A DNA stretch of 64,000 nt from a bacterium (lineage in GTDB: Bacteria > Zhuqueibacterota > Zhuqueibacteria > Residuimicrobiales > Residuimicrobiaceae), in assembly GCA_029565685.1 (NCBI GenBank), contig JAKQNR010000019.1, positions 45,822 to 109,821 of the forward strand. Direction: 5' to 3'. Numbering within the stretch: the stretch's first letter is position 1; each line of letters begins with the position of its first letter. Under the pieces are notes generated by a model that ran no database searches, had not been told where the DNA came from, and was given only the letters and a program-made list of their open reading frames with translations. A program made the position numbers and the translations under genes. Below, piece by piece: positions 42,882-52,477 of the stretch.

Positions 42882-44627
42882 ATGTTTCTTCCCTTTTACC
42901 GAGGCGATGGCGCCTGGATTCAGCGACTGCTAGCTGTGGATTACCTGCGCAAAGTGGAATTTCTGCATCAGCTCCACTCGGAATATGCGCCGCAGGAAAC
43001 CGGGCTCAACCTGCCGATTTCCGCAGAAATTTACATATCCATAGCCAGCCCTGCTTACCTGCGGGAAAAATTCGGCCCACAATATTTATCAACGCAAAAC
43101 AGCCTGGCGGCTGGATTTCAGCAACTCTATACCTTTTGCCGGCGCAACTCGGTGAACTCGCTTCGGGATATGGGTCCAGAATTTGATTTCAGCATTTCCA
43201 TTTACGTCGATCAGTATTGCCTCAAAGAAAAAGGCTTGCGTGAAATTTTGCATCCCGTAAATCTAGATAGTATTCCACAAGCAGCGGTCACATCGACTGA
43301 TCTCGGCTTTATGAGTTATAAGGAAAATCGCTGCAAAGAGGCGCTGCACTATTTCAAACAAGCGCTTATGATTGAACCGGGGCTCTATCCGCTGCTATTT
43401 CCAATGGGGCTTATTTATCTGAATTGTCAAGAGTTTATAGACGAAGGAAATGCTTTTTATTATTTTAAGACCTGCGGCAATTTCGCTGAAAACCGGGACG
43501 ACCTGGGGTTGGCGGCTAGGGCTTTTTTACATGCCTCCTTCGCAGCCTATCTCCTAACGAAAGATCACGAAGCTATGCAACTGGCGCAAAAAGCGATCAC
43601 GCTCGATTCGACCATTTCGGAGAGCTATTATCTTTATGCGAAAATTGCCACCATGCATGAACCGGACTCTGCGCTCATCAAGATTCGTACCGCCATTGCC
43701 ATGGATGAGCAATATGTGCTTAAAGCCGGCGCGGACAAGGATTTTTATCCGATCCTTGGCCGCTTATTCACTGAATTGTATCAGGAAGCAGAATCCAAAG
43801 CAGCTGTTCTTTTCGCTAAATTTGAAGAGGAACGGGAAAGGATTAAGCAAATCGAGCGGTCGTTGCACGATTATGAGGTGCGTATCAGTCAGGTTGGAAT
43901 CCATCGAAAATTTTTCGACCGAATCAACGATCAATTTGATAAATTGGAAGAGATCTATCGACGAGGCACTTTTTTTGATTATAATCTTTTCCTGGTCAGT
44001 TTTGAAAAATTCCGCGACGACTATCTTAATCCAGGGATCAAGGAACAGTTGAAAAAAAAATATGTAGGATTGCAGGACCGCACCCGCATTTTCAGTGAAA
44101 TGGAGCAGCAGATCACCCTGCTGTCCGCCAGGCGCAGAAACGTCAAACTGTTATCTTTTATCCTGCTCAATTTTTCTTTTTTAAATCTGATTTGGCAAAC
44201 GATCGCTTCAATCCCTTTGTCGCCGGACTGGCTGGTGATGGTTCCTTTTTTTGCCATCGCCACTGTGCTTGTGGCGTTCGGCGATGTCGCTTTAAGAAAA
44301 ACACAGCAATTTCTCTACGGCATCACTCTCCATAAATGGGGAGTAGACGAAGTAGATCGCATCGGTTCCAACCTGATGACTTTCATGAATCGCTTTTACC
44401 AAAAAATATACTTTACCCTTAATACGGTTTTTCTGCTTGCCGCTTTCCTCTTCACGCTTTTTGCCGATCCAGGCACGCGACCGGTACTGGTTTATTTTTA
44501 CATTTTTTTCGTGTATGTATTCCTGTGGTTGTACGATACTTTTAAAACCAACATCACTGCGCTGACGGCCCATAGAGAAAAGCTCAATGACGAAATCAAT
44601 GAAATACTGCAATATCCTTTAGGATGA
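42882..44627 (+). CDS. TPR protein with C-terminal membrane helices, unknown function
   Basis: 581 residues, not a named family. No signal peptide. About 150-300 contains tetratricopeptide-like repeats (LGFMSYKENRCKEALHYFKQ and the later AMQLAQKAITLDSTISESYY). About 315-410 is charged and probably coiled coil. About 425-560 holds four hydrophobic helices in two pairs (SFILLNFSFLNLIWQTIASI, LVMVPFFAIATVLVAF, IYFTLNTVFLLAAFLFTLF, VLVYFYIFFVYVFLWLY). The soluble part therefore faces the cytoplasm. The gene is 24 bases after the peptidase gene and 22 before the histidine kinase. No clear ribosome-binding site precedes the ATG. Codon choice looks more AT-rich than in neighbouring genes. Confidence 0.68.
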   Translation: MFLPFYRGDGAWIQRLLAVDYLRKVEFLHQLHSEYAPQETGLNLPISAEIYISIASPAYLREKFGPQYLSTQNSLAAGFQQLYTFCRRNSVNSLRDMGPEFDFSISIYVDQYCLKEKGLREILHPVNLDSIPQAAVTSTDLGFMSYKENRCKEALHYFKQALMIEPGLYPLLFPMGLIYLNCQEFIDEGNAFYYFKTCGNFAENRDDLGLAARAFLHASFAAYLLTKDHEAMQLAQKAITLDSTISESYYLYAKIATMHEPDSALIKIRTAIAMDEQYVLKAGADKDFYPILGRLFTELYQEAESKAAVLFAKFEEERERIKQIERSLHDYEVRISQVGIHRKFFDRINDQFDKLEEIYRRGTFFDYNLFLVSFEKFRDDYLNPGIKEQLKKKYVGLQDRTRIFSEMEQQITLLSARRRNVKLLSFILLNFSFLNLIWQTIASIPLSPDWLVMVPFFAIATVLVAFGDVALRKTQQFLYGITLHKWGVDEVDRIGSNLMTFMNRFYQKIYFTLNTVFLLAAFLFTLFADPGTRPVLVYFYIFFVYVFLWLYDTFKTNITALTAHREKLNDEINEILQYPLG

Positions 44628-44649
44628 GGCCGTTTCCCGGGAACCGCTG

Positions 44650-46917
44650 ATGCCAATGTCAAAATTTTACCAACAAATCCTGGACAATAGCCCGGCTGAA
44701 ATTTCCGTCATAAACATGGCGCCAGGCAAAGACCGATTCACTATCGTCTATATCAATCAGACCAAAGCCAACCATTTTGCCATTCCGGTGCAAGCGGCCA
44801 TAGGGAAAAAGTGCTATCAGGTCTTTGAATCTCTGCGGACGAGTGACGATCGCCAGGACGGGTACTGTTCCGGTTGTCCCTCTTTGGAAGCTTATGAAAG
44901 CGAAGGCCGGGAGATACACCGGGATTGGCCCTACATTCATCCGTGGAATAATCAGATTCGCATTGTCAACATCACCAGCCGGCGGATACCGAATACGGAT
45001 TACGTAATCGAGATTTGCCGCGACAATACCATGCGCCGTCGGATCTCGGAGATGACTTCCCTGCTCTCCAAAATAGAATCCTACCAGCAAATTGAAGAGC
45101 TGATCCATACCGGATTCCTACAATGGTTATATTTTGATCGGTGTCGCTTCTATCGCATCTCTAACAATGGAAAAGAGCTGGTTTTAAAAAGTTTTAAAAA
45201 AGCCGTGGAGACGGATGAAAAAAACGGCTCCCGGAAATTGATCGATATCGTGACCGATGATGTGATCCTGACCCGGGAAAACTCTGAGGCCGATCGGGCC
45301 CTGCTGGAAAAGAATGACGCCACCCCCAAGCTCTTCATCATCTCCGATGTCTTTGATGCCAATCAGATCCCGCCCAGCCGTTTCAAGCACTTGGTATTGC
45401 TTGAACAATGCCACTCTACCCAGCAGCTGCAGAAACGGCAGTATCCTCTTTGGCTGGACCTGCCGATTTCGGCCTCAGGCAAGATCGTCGGAAAAATAAG
45501 CGTTGATTTGGCGCCGCGTTTTACTGATAAAGAGGCTTGGCTGATCGCTGATTATGAAATCGAATCCTTAGCCCTGCTGGCAAAAACGATAGGACAGACC
45601 TGGGAGAACGTCCGGCTGTTGGATGTGGATGAGTTGCGCGAAATTGATAAAATTGTCTGGGTCAGTAAAGGGGCAGAATTGCACCAAGTCCTGTTTCAGA
45701 TCCTGACGACGACCTGTTCCTATTTGGGATTCGAGCAGAGCCATATCGCATTGGACACAGGGCGAGGAACCGTCGAAATCATTGGACGGGAGTATGGCGA
45801 GACCAAATCGGTTCGCATCCTTTCATGGCACGAATCCATCTGCGGCCATATCATAGAAAAGTATAATACAGAACATCAGGAAAAACCATCCATCTTTGAT
45901 CCTCTCAGCGCTGAGATAAAAAGCAGTTATAAAGACATCGGCGACCAGGACCTGCAGGTCCAACGAAGCGTTAAAAGCTGCCTGGTAACCCCCTTGATCG
46001 ATGACCAGGGTGTGCTTCTGGGATCCTGGTACTTGGAGAGCGCTGCAACCCAGGTTTTCAATGAGTATTTGACTGACCGCATCCAAGTTATCGCCCTGCA
46101 GATTTCTGAGGCGGTTCGAAGGGTGCAAGCGGACCAGGAGGTAAAACAGCAGCGCGACGAGGCGATTAAAAGCAAGCGGGAAGCGGAAATCACCTTTGAA
46201 GAAAAAGAACGTTTTTATCAAACGGCGCAACATGAAATGCTCGCGCCGATCGATCCCATTGCAGCCACCTTTAAATTATTCAAACGAAAGATTGAACGAC
46301 TGGGCGTACAAGACAGACGGCTTTTACAGCTTGCAGATGAAGGGATCACCCATTGCCAGTTTCTACGCTACACCTTTGATAATCTCGATTTTTTACGATC
46401 CGAGCCCATTTTCCTCAATCCGACGCCGGCGCAGATTTTCAAAGAGGTGATCATACCGGTGGTCGAAACCGTACGCGAATTCGCCAAGGAACAAGGCGTT
46501 CAGATTGAATACAGCGGCTATCAGATCGTGGAAAAATATATCTCTTTGGATGTCCATCGTATGCGCAACGTCTTTTTTAACCTGTTGCGTAACGCTATCA
46601 AGTATTCGCATCGCGGCACGATGATCTACGTCCGCGGCGTTAAAGTGACAGAAGGAGTGTCATTGATCGAAATCGAGAACCGGGGCATCGGTGTCCCGGA
46701 GGGTTGGAATGAACGAATCTTTAATCTTTATCAACGGGCGGACAACGCTCGTCGGCTCACCACTCCAGGATCGGGGATCGGGCTTTACATTTCCCGTAAA
46801 ATCATCGAAGCCCATTCTGGAAGACTTTATTTAGCGCACAACCACGAACCGACCGTCTTCGCCATCGAACTGCCGAAAAACACAGGAGCAGGGAATGAAA
46901 ATCGTCTGGATCGATGA
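44650..46917 (+). CDS. Cytoplasmic PAS/GAF sensor histidine kinase
   Basis: 755 residues without transmembrane helices. The N-terminal PAS-like region (about 5-125, ILDNSPAEISVINMA) includes a Cys-rich block YCSGCPSLEAY, possibly for metal or redox sensing. Two GAF-like regions lie about 135-315 and 335-500. A coiled-coil linker leads to an unusual phosphoacceptor block FYQTAQHEMLAPIDPI (His about 528, HExxAP instead of HExRTP). The ATPase region has N-box NLLRNAIKYS (about 644), IEIENRGIGVP and GSGIGLYISRKIIEAHSG (about 707). It autophosphorylates on His and should pass phosphate to the receiver encoded by the next, overlapping gene. Either ATG 44650 or 44656 may be used. Confidence 0.85.
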   Translation: MPMSKFYQQILDNSPAEISVINMAPGKDRFTIVYINQTKANHFAIPVQAAIGKKCYQVFESLRTSDDRQDGYCSGCPSLEAYESEGREIHRDWPYIHPWNNQIRIVNITSRRIPNTDYVIEICRDNTMRRRISEMTSLLSKIESYQQIEELIHTGFLQWLYFDRCRFYRISNNGKELVLKSFKKAVETDEKNGSRKLIDIVTDDVILTRENSEADRALLEKNDATPKLFIISDVFDANQIPPSRFKHLVLLEQCHSTQQLQKRQYPLWLDLPISASGKIVGKISVDLAPRFTDKEAWLIADYEIESLALLAKTIGQTWENVRLLDVDELREIDKIVWVSKGAELHQVLFQILTTTCSYLGFEQSHIALDTGRGTVEIIGREYGETKSVRILSWHESICGHIIEKYNTEHQEKPSIFDPLSAEIKSSYKDIGDQDLQVQRSVKSCLVTPLIDDQGVLLGSWYLESAATQVFNEYLTDRIQVIALQISEAVRRVQADQEVKQQRDEAIKSKREAEITFEEKERFYQTAQHEMLAPIDPIAATFKLFKRKIERLGVQDRRLLQLADEGITHCQFLRYTFDNLDFLRSEPIFLNPTPAQIFKEVIIPVVETVREFAKEQGVQIEYSGYQIVEKYISLDVHRMRNVFFNLLRNAIKYSHRGTMIYVRGVKVTEGVSLIEIENRGIGVPEGWNERIFNLYQRADNARRLTTPGSGIGLYISRKIIEAHSGRLYLAHNHEPTVFAIELPKNTGAGNENRLDR

Positions 46918-47290
46918 TGACTCTTACCGAACGAAAACCATCCGCGAACTGCTGCAATTTCAGGGTCATGTCATCCATTTTTTTACCGAATATGAAGAAG
47001 GATATGATTTCCTCAAACTGCACCATGCCAAGATGGAGGCGGTGATTCTGGACATCATGATGCCGCCCGGCGCGTTATTCGATCCGAAAGAAACCAATGA
47101 TGGACGTACAACAGGATTGCACCTTTACAAACTAATTCGTAAATTCTTCCGCGGTCCTATCCTGCTCTATACCATTTTCGGCGACCGGGCACAGATCGAA
47201 TTTTCCATTCGTCACGACCCGAAAGCCAAATATCTGGCCAAGCCAGCCAGCGACGATGAAATTTTAGCTGGCATTTATAAAATGAAATAA
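46895..47290 (+). CDS. Single-domain response regulator receiver
   Basis: 131 residues, a receiver domain only. Acidic triad Asp7-Asp8-Asp9 (WIDDDS), phosphoacceptor Asp53 (VILDIMMPPG) and Lys116 (YLAKPAS) are present. A longer than usual loop after Asp53 (ALFDPKETNDGRTTGLH) is notable. No output domain follows, so it must act by protein contact. It starts 23 bases inside the kinase gene with AGGAG upstream, indicating cognate pairing with that kinase. Confidence 0.87.
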   Translation: MKIVWIDDDSYRTKTIRELLQFQGHVIHFFTEYEEGYDFLKLHHAKMEAVILDIMMPPGALFDPKETNDGRTTGLHLYKLIRKFFRGPILLYTIFGDRAQIEFSIRHDPKAKYLAKPASDDEILAGIYKMK

Positions 47291-47309
47291 ACCTATCCGT
47301 GAGGCGGCC

Positions 47310-48329
47310 ATGACCGGTTACGTCACCATGTTGCTCTTCCTTATCGTCATCGGATTATTTCTCGGCCTAATCCTGCGTGGGCTGAGGATCGTTCGACAGC
47401 AGGAAAATATTGTTGTCGAACGATTGGGTAAATACCATCACACAGCCGGACCAGGCATCCGGGTGGTGATTCCCTTTATCGAGCGGGCCCGCCAGATCCA
47501 GAGGGTGGATCTTCAGGTGCTGCCGGATGGCTCAGCCATCGAACATCTTAAATGGGTTGATCGCATCAGCCTGCAACAGCTCATCCTCGACCTGCGCAAA
47601 CAGGATGTCATCACAAAGGACAACTTGCAGATGTCCATCGACGCACTAATGATGTACCAGATCATTGAACCCTATCGCGCGGTCTATGTGGCTGAGAACC
47701 TGACCCAGGCCCTGAAATACATCACCCAAACCACGCTGCGCAGCATCATCGGCGAGATGGCGTTGGAAGAAACTTTTGCATCGAGAGAAAAAATCAATCA
47801 AAAAATCCGTTTAGCCCTGGATCACGCTACAGATACGTGGGGCGTTCGCATCAACCGCGTAGAAATCCAGAACATCACGCCGCCGGAGGACATTCGTGCG
47901 GCTTTGGAGAAACAAATGCGGGCGGAACGCGATAAACGCGCGACCATTCTGGAGGCGGAAGGAAGACAAAGAGCCATGGTGTTGGATGCGCAGGGAGCAA
48001 GAGATGCGGAGGTCAACCGAGCGGAAGCGGAAAAAAGGGCTAAAATCCTTGTCGCCGAGGGCGACGCGGTGGCGCGTATCCGCGTCGCACAGGCCGAGGC
48101 CGAGGCCATCAAAAAAATATCCGACGCCGTCGCCGAGATTCGCGGGAATCCGGAAAATTATCTGCTCCTGACCAAATATCTTGATACGCTGAAAGAAATG
48201 ACCGCCGGCAAAGACAACAAAGTTGTCTATGTGCCTTATGAAGCCACCGGCGTGCTGAGCTCACTAGGCAGCATTAAGGAGTTGTTTCTGGCTGGAGCCG
48301 GCGAGAAAAAAACACCAACTTCCACTTGA
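47310..48329 (+). CDS. SPFH/band 7 stomatin-like (slipin) membrane protein
   Basis: 339 residues. One N-terminal hydrophobic segment (about 5-24) anchors the protein. The band 7 domain covers about 27-200 (RIVRQQENIVVERLGKYHHT, GPGIRVVIPFIE), followed by the Ala/Glu/Arg-rich coiled coil AERDKRATILEAEGRQRAMV typical of slipins. These form membrane-ordered oligomers, often with an NfeD partner, which is not seen nearby. Family members have a conserved Tyr-x-IxP region; here an insertion after IQRVDLQVLPDGSAIEHLK differs from the usual VDVPxQEVIT. It ends the operon containing the kinase and receiver and is convergent with glgB 13 bases away. Confidence 0.85.
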   Translation: MTGYVTMLLFLIVIGLFLGLILRGLRIVRQQENIVVERLGKYHHTAGPGIRVVIPFIERARQIQRVDLQVLPDGSAIEHLKWVDRISLQQLILDLRKQDVITKDNLQMSIDALMMYQIIEPYRAVYVAENLTQALKYITQTTLRSIIGEMALEETFASREKINQKIRLALDHATDTWGVRINRVEIQNITPPEDIRAALEKQMRAERDKRATILEAEGRQRAMVLDAQGARDAEVNRAEAEKRAKILVAEGDAVARIRVAQAEAEAIKKISDAVAEIRGNPENYLLLTKYLDTLKEMTAGKDNKVVYVPYEATGVLSSLGSIKELFLAGAGEKKTPTST

Positions 48330-48342
48330 ACGATGAAGCGCT

Positions 48343-50562
48343 CTATTCCATCTGCGGCTTGAGCACCAGCGTGGCCAGCGGCGGAACCTGCAGCGACAGG
48401 GAGTAACCATGGCAGTGCCAGGCTCTCGCTTCAGCCGTAAGGCCGCCTAGATTACCCTTGTTCGTTCCGCCGTAGATCTCGCTGTCCGAATTGAGGATCT
48501 CTCGGTAGAATCCCGGATACGGCACTCCAATCCGATACGTCTGATGATACATCGGGGTAAAGTTGCAGACGAACAGCAGCGTATCCGCCGGGTTCATCGT
48601 CTTGCGCATAAAGACGATGATGCTGTTTTCTGAATCTTGAAAATCGATCCACTCAAAGCCGGCGGGATCGAAATCGATGGCCCACATCGCCGGTTCGTGA
48701 CGATACAACTGATTGAGATCGCACAGCAAGCGGCGCAGCTTTTGGTGCGGTTCATACTCGAGCAGATGCCAATCCAGGCTTTTCGATTCAGACCACTCCT
48801 CCCACACGCCGAACTCGGACCCCATGAATAACAGCTTCTTGCCCGGATGACCATACATGAAAGTCAGCAGCGTGCGCAGGTTGGCGAACTTTTGCCAAAA
48901 ATCGCCCGGCATTTTATCCAACAGCGACCGTTTGCCGTGCACCACCTCGTCATGACTGAGCACAAGAACGAAATTCTCATGAAAGGCGTACAGCAGAGCG
49001 AAGGTGATCATGTTGTGATGGTATTTGCGGTACAAAGGATCCTTGCTGAAATAGGTGAGGAAATCGTTCATCCATCCCATATTCCACTTCATGTTGAATC
49101 CCAGGCCGCCTAGATATGTGGGCTTGGAAACGCCGGGCCAGGCGGTGGACTCTTCGGCGATGGAGAGCACGCCTGGATAATAGTGAAAAATCACCTCGTT
49201 GAATTTTTTAATGAAATCGATGGCCTCCAGATTTTCCCGGCCGCCGAAGGCGTTGGGGATCCACTCCCCCTCTTTGCGGGAATAATCCAGATACAGCATG
49301 CTGGCCACCGCGTCCACCCGTACGCCGTCCACATGATATTTTTCAAACCAGAAAATCAGATTGGCGATGAGAAAATTACGCACTTCGTTACGACCGTAAT
49401 TGAAGATCAGCGTGCCCCAGTCCTTGTGTTCGCCCTTGCGCGGGTCCGCATGCTCGTACAGATGCGAGCCGTCGAACCAGGCCAAACTGTGGCCGTCGCG
49501 CGGGAAATGAGCGGGCACCCAATCGATGATCACGCCGATGTTGTGGGTGTGCAGATAATCGATGAAATATTGAAAATCCTCCGGTGTGCCGAAGCGGGAC
49601 GTGGGCGCATAATAGCCCGTGACCTGATACCCCCAGGAAGCGTCCAGAGGATGCTCCGAAATGGGTAAAAGCTCCACGTGGGTGTAGCCCATCTCGAGCA
49701 CATACTCGGTGAGTTGGTGCGCCAGCTCCCGGTAGGTCAAAAAACGGCCGCCCTCCTCCGGCACGCGTCGCCAGGAACCGAGATGCACCTCATAGACCGC
49801 CATGGGTTGGGTGAGCGGATCGGTGCGGCGTCGCCGCTCCATCCACGCCTGATCCTGCCATGAGTGACGATTGATGTCGCAGACCACCGCCGCGGTCTGC
49901 GGCCGGACCTCGAACTGAAATCCGTACGGATCGGTTTTGATCATCAGGTTGCCGGCTCGATCCTTGATCTCAAATTTATATTTTTCCCCAACCCCGATCT
50001 CGGGGATGAACAACTCCCAAATGCCCGAATGGCCGAGCACCCGCATCTGATGCTTGCCGCCGTGCCACTGGTTAAAGTCGCCGACCACGCTGACGTTGCG
50101 CGCGTTGGGCGCCCAGACAGCGAAATACACTCCCTTCGTCCCGTCGATGGTCGTGGGATGGCTGCCGAGTTTTTCATAGATGGTGTGATGATCCCCCTTG
50201 CCGAACAGATAGAGATCCAGCTCGCCCAGCTGCGGCAGAAAAAAATAAGGGTCATGCACAAAGCGTTCGTGGCCGTTCTCCGCGATGATATGCAGCTGAT
50301 AGTTCGGCAACTGATCCCAGTCGGGAATCTGCACTTCAAAAAAGTGATCGTTGTGCACCGGGTGCATGGGATATTCGCTGCGGCCCTCGGGATGCAGCAC
50401 AGAGACTGCGCGGGCGTCGGGAATCCAGGCGCGGATCACCCAACCGTTCTTTCCCTCCAATCGATGCGGACCGAGAACGATGAATGGATCATGCAACAAG
50501 TTGCGGGCGATCTGATCGACCTCTTTGGCGGACACGGTCGGCTGATAGAGTTTTTCTTTCAT
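48343..50562 (-). CDS. glgB: 1,4-alpha-glucan branching enzyme
   Basis: 739 residues, the usual GlgB size. It has an N-terminal carbohydrate-binding module (about 20-110), a second CBM48 (about 135-230, FAVWAPNARNVSVVGDFNQW), and a GH13 catalytic domain with nucleophile Asp417 (GVRVDAVASM), acid/base Glu about 470 (IAEEST) and LSHDEVVHGK containing the transition-state Asp. A C-terminal beta-sandwich follows. The enzyme forms alpha-1,6 branches in glycogen. No other glycogen gene is close, so it is an isolated copy in this window. AGGA lies about 6 bases before the ATG. Confidence 0.96.
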   Translation of the reverse strand: MKEKLYQPTVSAKEVDQIARNLLHDPFIVLGPHRLEGKNGWVIRAWIPDARAVSVLHPEGRSEYPMHPVHNDHFFEVQIPDWDQLPNYQLHIIAENGHERFVHDPYFFLPQLGELDLYLFGKGDHHTIYEKLGSHPTTIDGTKGVYFAVWAPNARNVSVVGDFNQWHGGKHQMRVLGHSGIWELFIPEIGVGEKYKFEIKDRAGNLMIKTDPYGFQFEVRPQTAAVVCDINRHSWQDQAWMERRRRTDPLTQPMAVYEVHLGSWRRVPEEGGRFLTYRELAHQLTEYVLEMGYTHVELLPISEHPLDASWGYQVTGYYAPTSRFGTPEDFQYFIDYLHTHNIGVIIDWVPAHFPRDGHSLAWFDGSHLYEHADPRKGEHKDWGTLIFNYGRNEVRNFLIANLIFWFEKYHVDGVRVDAVASMLYLDYSRKEGEWIPNAFGGRENLEAIDFIKKFNEVIFHYYPGVLSIAEESTAWPGVSKPTYLGGLGFNMKWNMGWMNDFLTYFSKDPLYRKYHHNMITFALLYAFHENFVLVLSHDEVVHGKRSLLDKMPGDFWQKFANLRTLLTFMYGHPGKKLLFMGSEFGVWEEWSESKSLDWHLLEYEPHQKLRRLLCDLNQLYRHEPAMWAIDFDPAGFEWIDFQDSENSIIVFMRKTMNPADTLLFVCNFTPMYHQTYRIGVPYPGFYREILNSDSEIYGGTNKGNLGGLTAEARAWHCHGYSLSLQVPPLATLVLKPQME

Positions 50563-50611
50563 AGGCTTCCTGCGCGGCAGACGTTAGGGGCACAAGAGTG
50601 CATCGAACGGT

Positions 50612-51574
50612 TCAATCTTTGCGTGGAACGGCGATGGCCAGAACATGATCCCCCTTGAGCAGGCCGTGATCCACCGCCCAATCATCCAGCTTTTTCAACC
50701 AGCGCAAAAAAAGGTGCCGCCGCTGATCCGGTCCACGCAGATCGCCGGCCAGCGCCGCGCGAAAGCCGATGCCGGTGTGCGACTTGCGCCACTGCAGGGT
50801 GAAATGGCGGCCGACGGCCTCTAGAATGCTGCCGCTGGAGACTTCCTCAAAAGGGGAACGACGGGTCATCTCTTCTTTGATCTTTTTCTTTCCCCCCAGC
50901 GCAAAACCGAGCTTGACGCGATAGGGAACATGGGTCGGCAATATAAAGTAAAGAGCGCCGCCGATCAGGCGGGAGAGAAAGGACATGCCGACATTGTCGC
51001 TGAAAATAAAAACGCCGGTCGGCGCCAGGCCGGAGCGGATCTGCTGCATCAGACGATCCAGGGCAAGAATATGGTGCAGGCCGTCCCAGGCGACCACCGC
51101 CTCATACCTTTCCTTTTCCAGCTCGATGCGGTTGAGATCAGCAACCGTGTAACGGAGACTGCCGAAATTTTCCGTAAAAGGATTTTCTTCAGCCATCCGC
51201 TCAGCAAGGGCGATGGCCCCTCGACTGATGTCGATGGCGTGAACGTGATGGCCCTGTCGCGCCAGCTCCAGCGCAAGGCCGCCCGGACCACAGGCGAGCA
51301 CCAACACACGACTGTGCGGCGAAACCGCAGCCACACGGTCGAACAGAAGCTGATACAGGTCGCCGTTCATGATCCGCTCGGCCGCCGGGTCATAGACCTG
51401 CTGCTGCGGCAGCCCGGCTCCGCGGTCTACCTGCAGTCGCTGCGCCCGGCGCATGTCAGCGGAAAAAGGAATTCCCTGGCTGAACGCCTTTTCACTTTCA
51501 TGTCCCCAATACTCCCCCTCCTGCTGCAACGCCTGTTCGTATTCCTCGGAACCGATGCGCCACTCGTTCGACAT
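50612..51574 (-). CDS. Class I SAM-dependent methyltransferase
   Basis: 320 residues. Motif I VLVLACGPGG (90-99) and post-I VHAIDIS define a Rossmann methyltransferase of the Methyltransf_25/11 type, with a substrate-binding C-terminal half that I cannot classify. N-terminal residues 1-75 are extra compared with a minimal domain. Its start is one base after the stop of the outer-membrane protein gene (TGATATG), so the two are co-expressed. Target unknown; a metabolite or lipid is more likely than DNA, as no target-recognition domain is seen. Confidence 0.82.
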   Translation of the reverse strand: MSNEWRIGSEEYEQALQQEGEYWGHESEKAFSQGIPFSADMRRAQRLQVDRGAGLPQQQVYDPAAERIMNGDLYQLLFDRVAAVSPHSRVLVLACGPGGLALELARQGHHVHAIDISRGAIALAERMAEENPFTENFGSLRYTVADLNRIELEKERYEAVVAWDGLHHILALDRLMQQIRSGLAPTGVFIFSDNVGMSFLSRLIGGALYFILPTHVPYRVKLGFALGGKKKIKEEMTRRSPFEEVSSGSILEAVGRHFTLQWRKSHTGIGFRAALAGDLRGPDQRRHLFLRWLKKLDDWAVDHGLLKGDHVLAIAVPRKD

Positions 51575-51575
51575 A

Positions 51576-52223
51576 TCAGTATTTTTTCTTCAGGTAGAAA
51601 AGCACGCCCACACCGATATAAAAGTCCGTGGCGTCGCTTTCCGTGGTGACATTCTCGATCTTTGATTGGACGGCTTTGGCGATCTTTTGATATTTGAATT
51701 GCAAATCAAAGACCGGCCCGATGCCCACATCGATCAATAAACCGCCGTTGACGTTCCAGCCCCAGCGGCTAAGGCTCGAAGTGGTCTCAGCCGCAGGCCA
51801 GCCGTAGTAATAATAAAGAGCGGGAATGGACACCACGGTTCGGTACACATACAGCCCACCCATGGGGGCTGCATAGACGGTGATCGCTCCCAACGGCATG
51901 GACAACTGTGGTCCCAGAGTCATTTGAAAAGACTCATTGCGTATTTGCATCAGATAGTAACCGTAGGAGGCATCGGTCATGCTTTTCCGTTTCTCGCCGT
52001 AGGAAATATACGCCAAATCCGCCCGCAGGGCAAAATGGCGAGAGAGATTCGGTCGATAGAGCACTTTGCCGCCAAGCCCTTCTCCGTCTTTGGACAAGTT
52101 GGCAAAATCGGATTGGGGCAACGAAAGCACGAAATGGGCGCCGGCAGCCCACGGAGTTTCCTCGGCTAAGACCTGGCTGCCCAGAATTAATGCTATTGCC
52201 GTCACCCAGCCCATTCTGGTCAT
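51576..52223 (-). CDS. Small outer-membrane beta-barrel protein
   Basis: 215 residues from the ATG at 52223 (AAAGGA about 6 bases upstream). A signal peptide (about 1-20, ending VLAEE) is followed by alternating strands rich in Gly, Tyr and aromatic girdle residues (GLGGKVLYRPNLSRHFALRA, AITVYAAPMGGLYVYRT, WGWNVNGGLLIDVGI, YIGVGVLFYLKKKY). This matches the eight-strand OmpA/PagP-like barrel group; no peptidoglycan domain follows. The longer open frame to 52388 shows no coding features. It is co-transcribed with the methyltransferase. Confidence 0.72.
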   Translation of the reverse strand: MTRMGWVTAIALILGSQVLAEETPWAAGAHFVLSLPQSDFANLSKDGEGLGGKVLYRPNLSRHFALRADLAYISYGEKRKSMTDASYGYYLMQIRNESFQMTLGPQLSMPLGAITVYAAPMGGLYVYRTVVSIPALYYYYGWPAAETTSSLSRWGWNVNGGLLIDVGIGPVFDLQFKYQKIAKAVQSKIENVTTESDATDFYIGVGVLFYLKKKY

Positions 52224-52382
52224 ATCGAATCCTTTCCGTTCATCAGTATATATTGTTCTCGCGCGGCTGTGCTTTATCGCCGGCGCTCTTGAAGCGACCG
52301 GCAGACGTCGCGCGGTCCAAGCATAACGATATAAACAATTTACAAAAATAGCAGCGCTGAAACAAGAAAAATCCCAGGGCCC

Positions 52383-52411
52383 TTGCATTTTAATCCGTCT
52401 CTGGCTACATT
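52383..52411 (+). promoter_or_regulatory. Sigma70-like promoter of the rlmI-like gene
   Basis: TTGCAT (52383-52388), 17 bases, TACATT (52406-52411), 66 bases before the ATG at 52478. The rest of the 254-base divergent gap 52224-52477 shows only AT-rich DNA; a TATACT opposite, near the start of the barrel gene, lacks a good -35. Confidence 0.45.
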
Positions 52412-52477
52412 ATATCCGCTAAACATCGGCAAATGAATCGACTATTCCTCGCCTATAAACTCGATTAAAAGGGCAGC

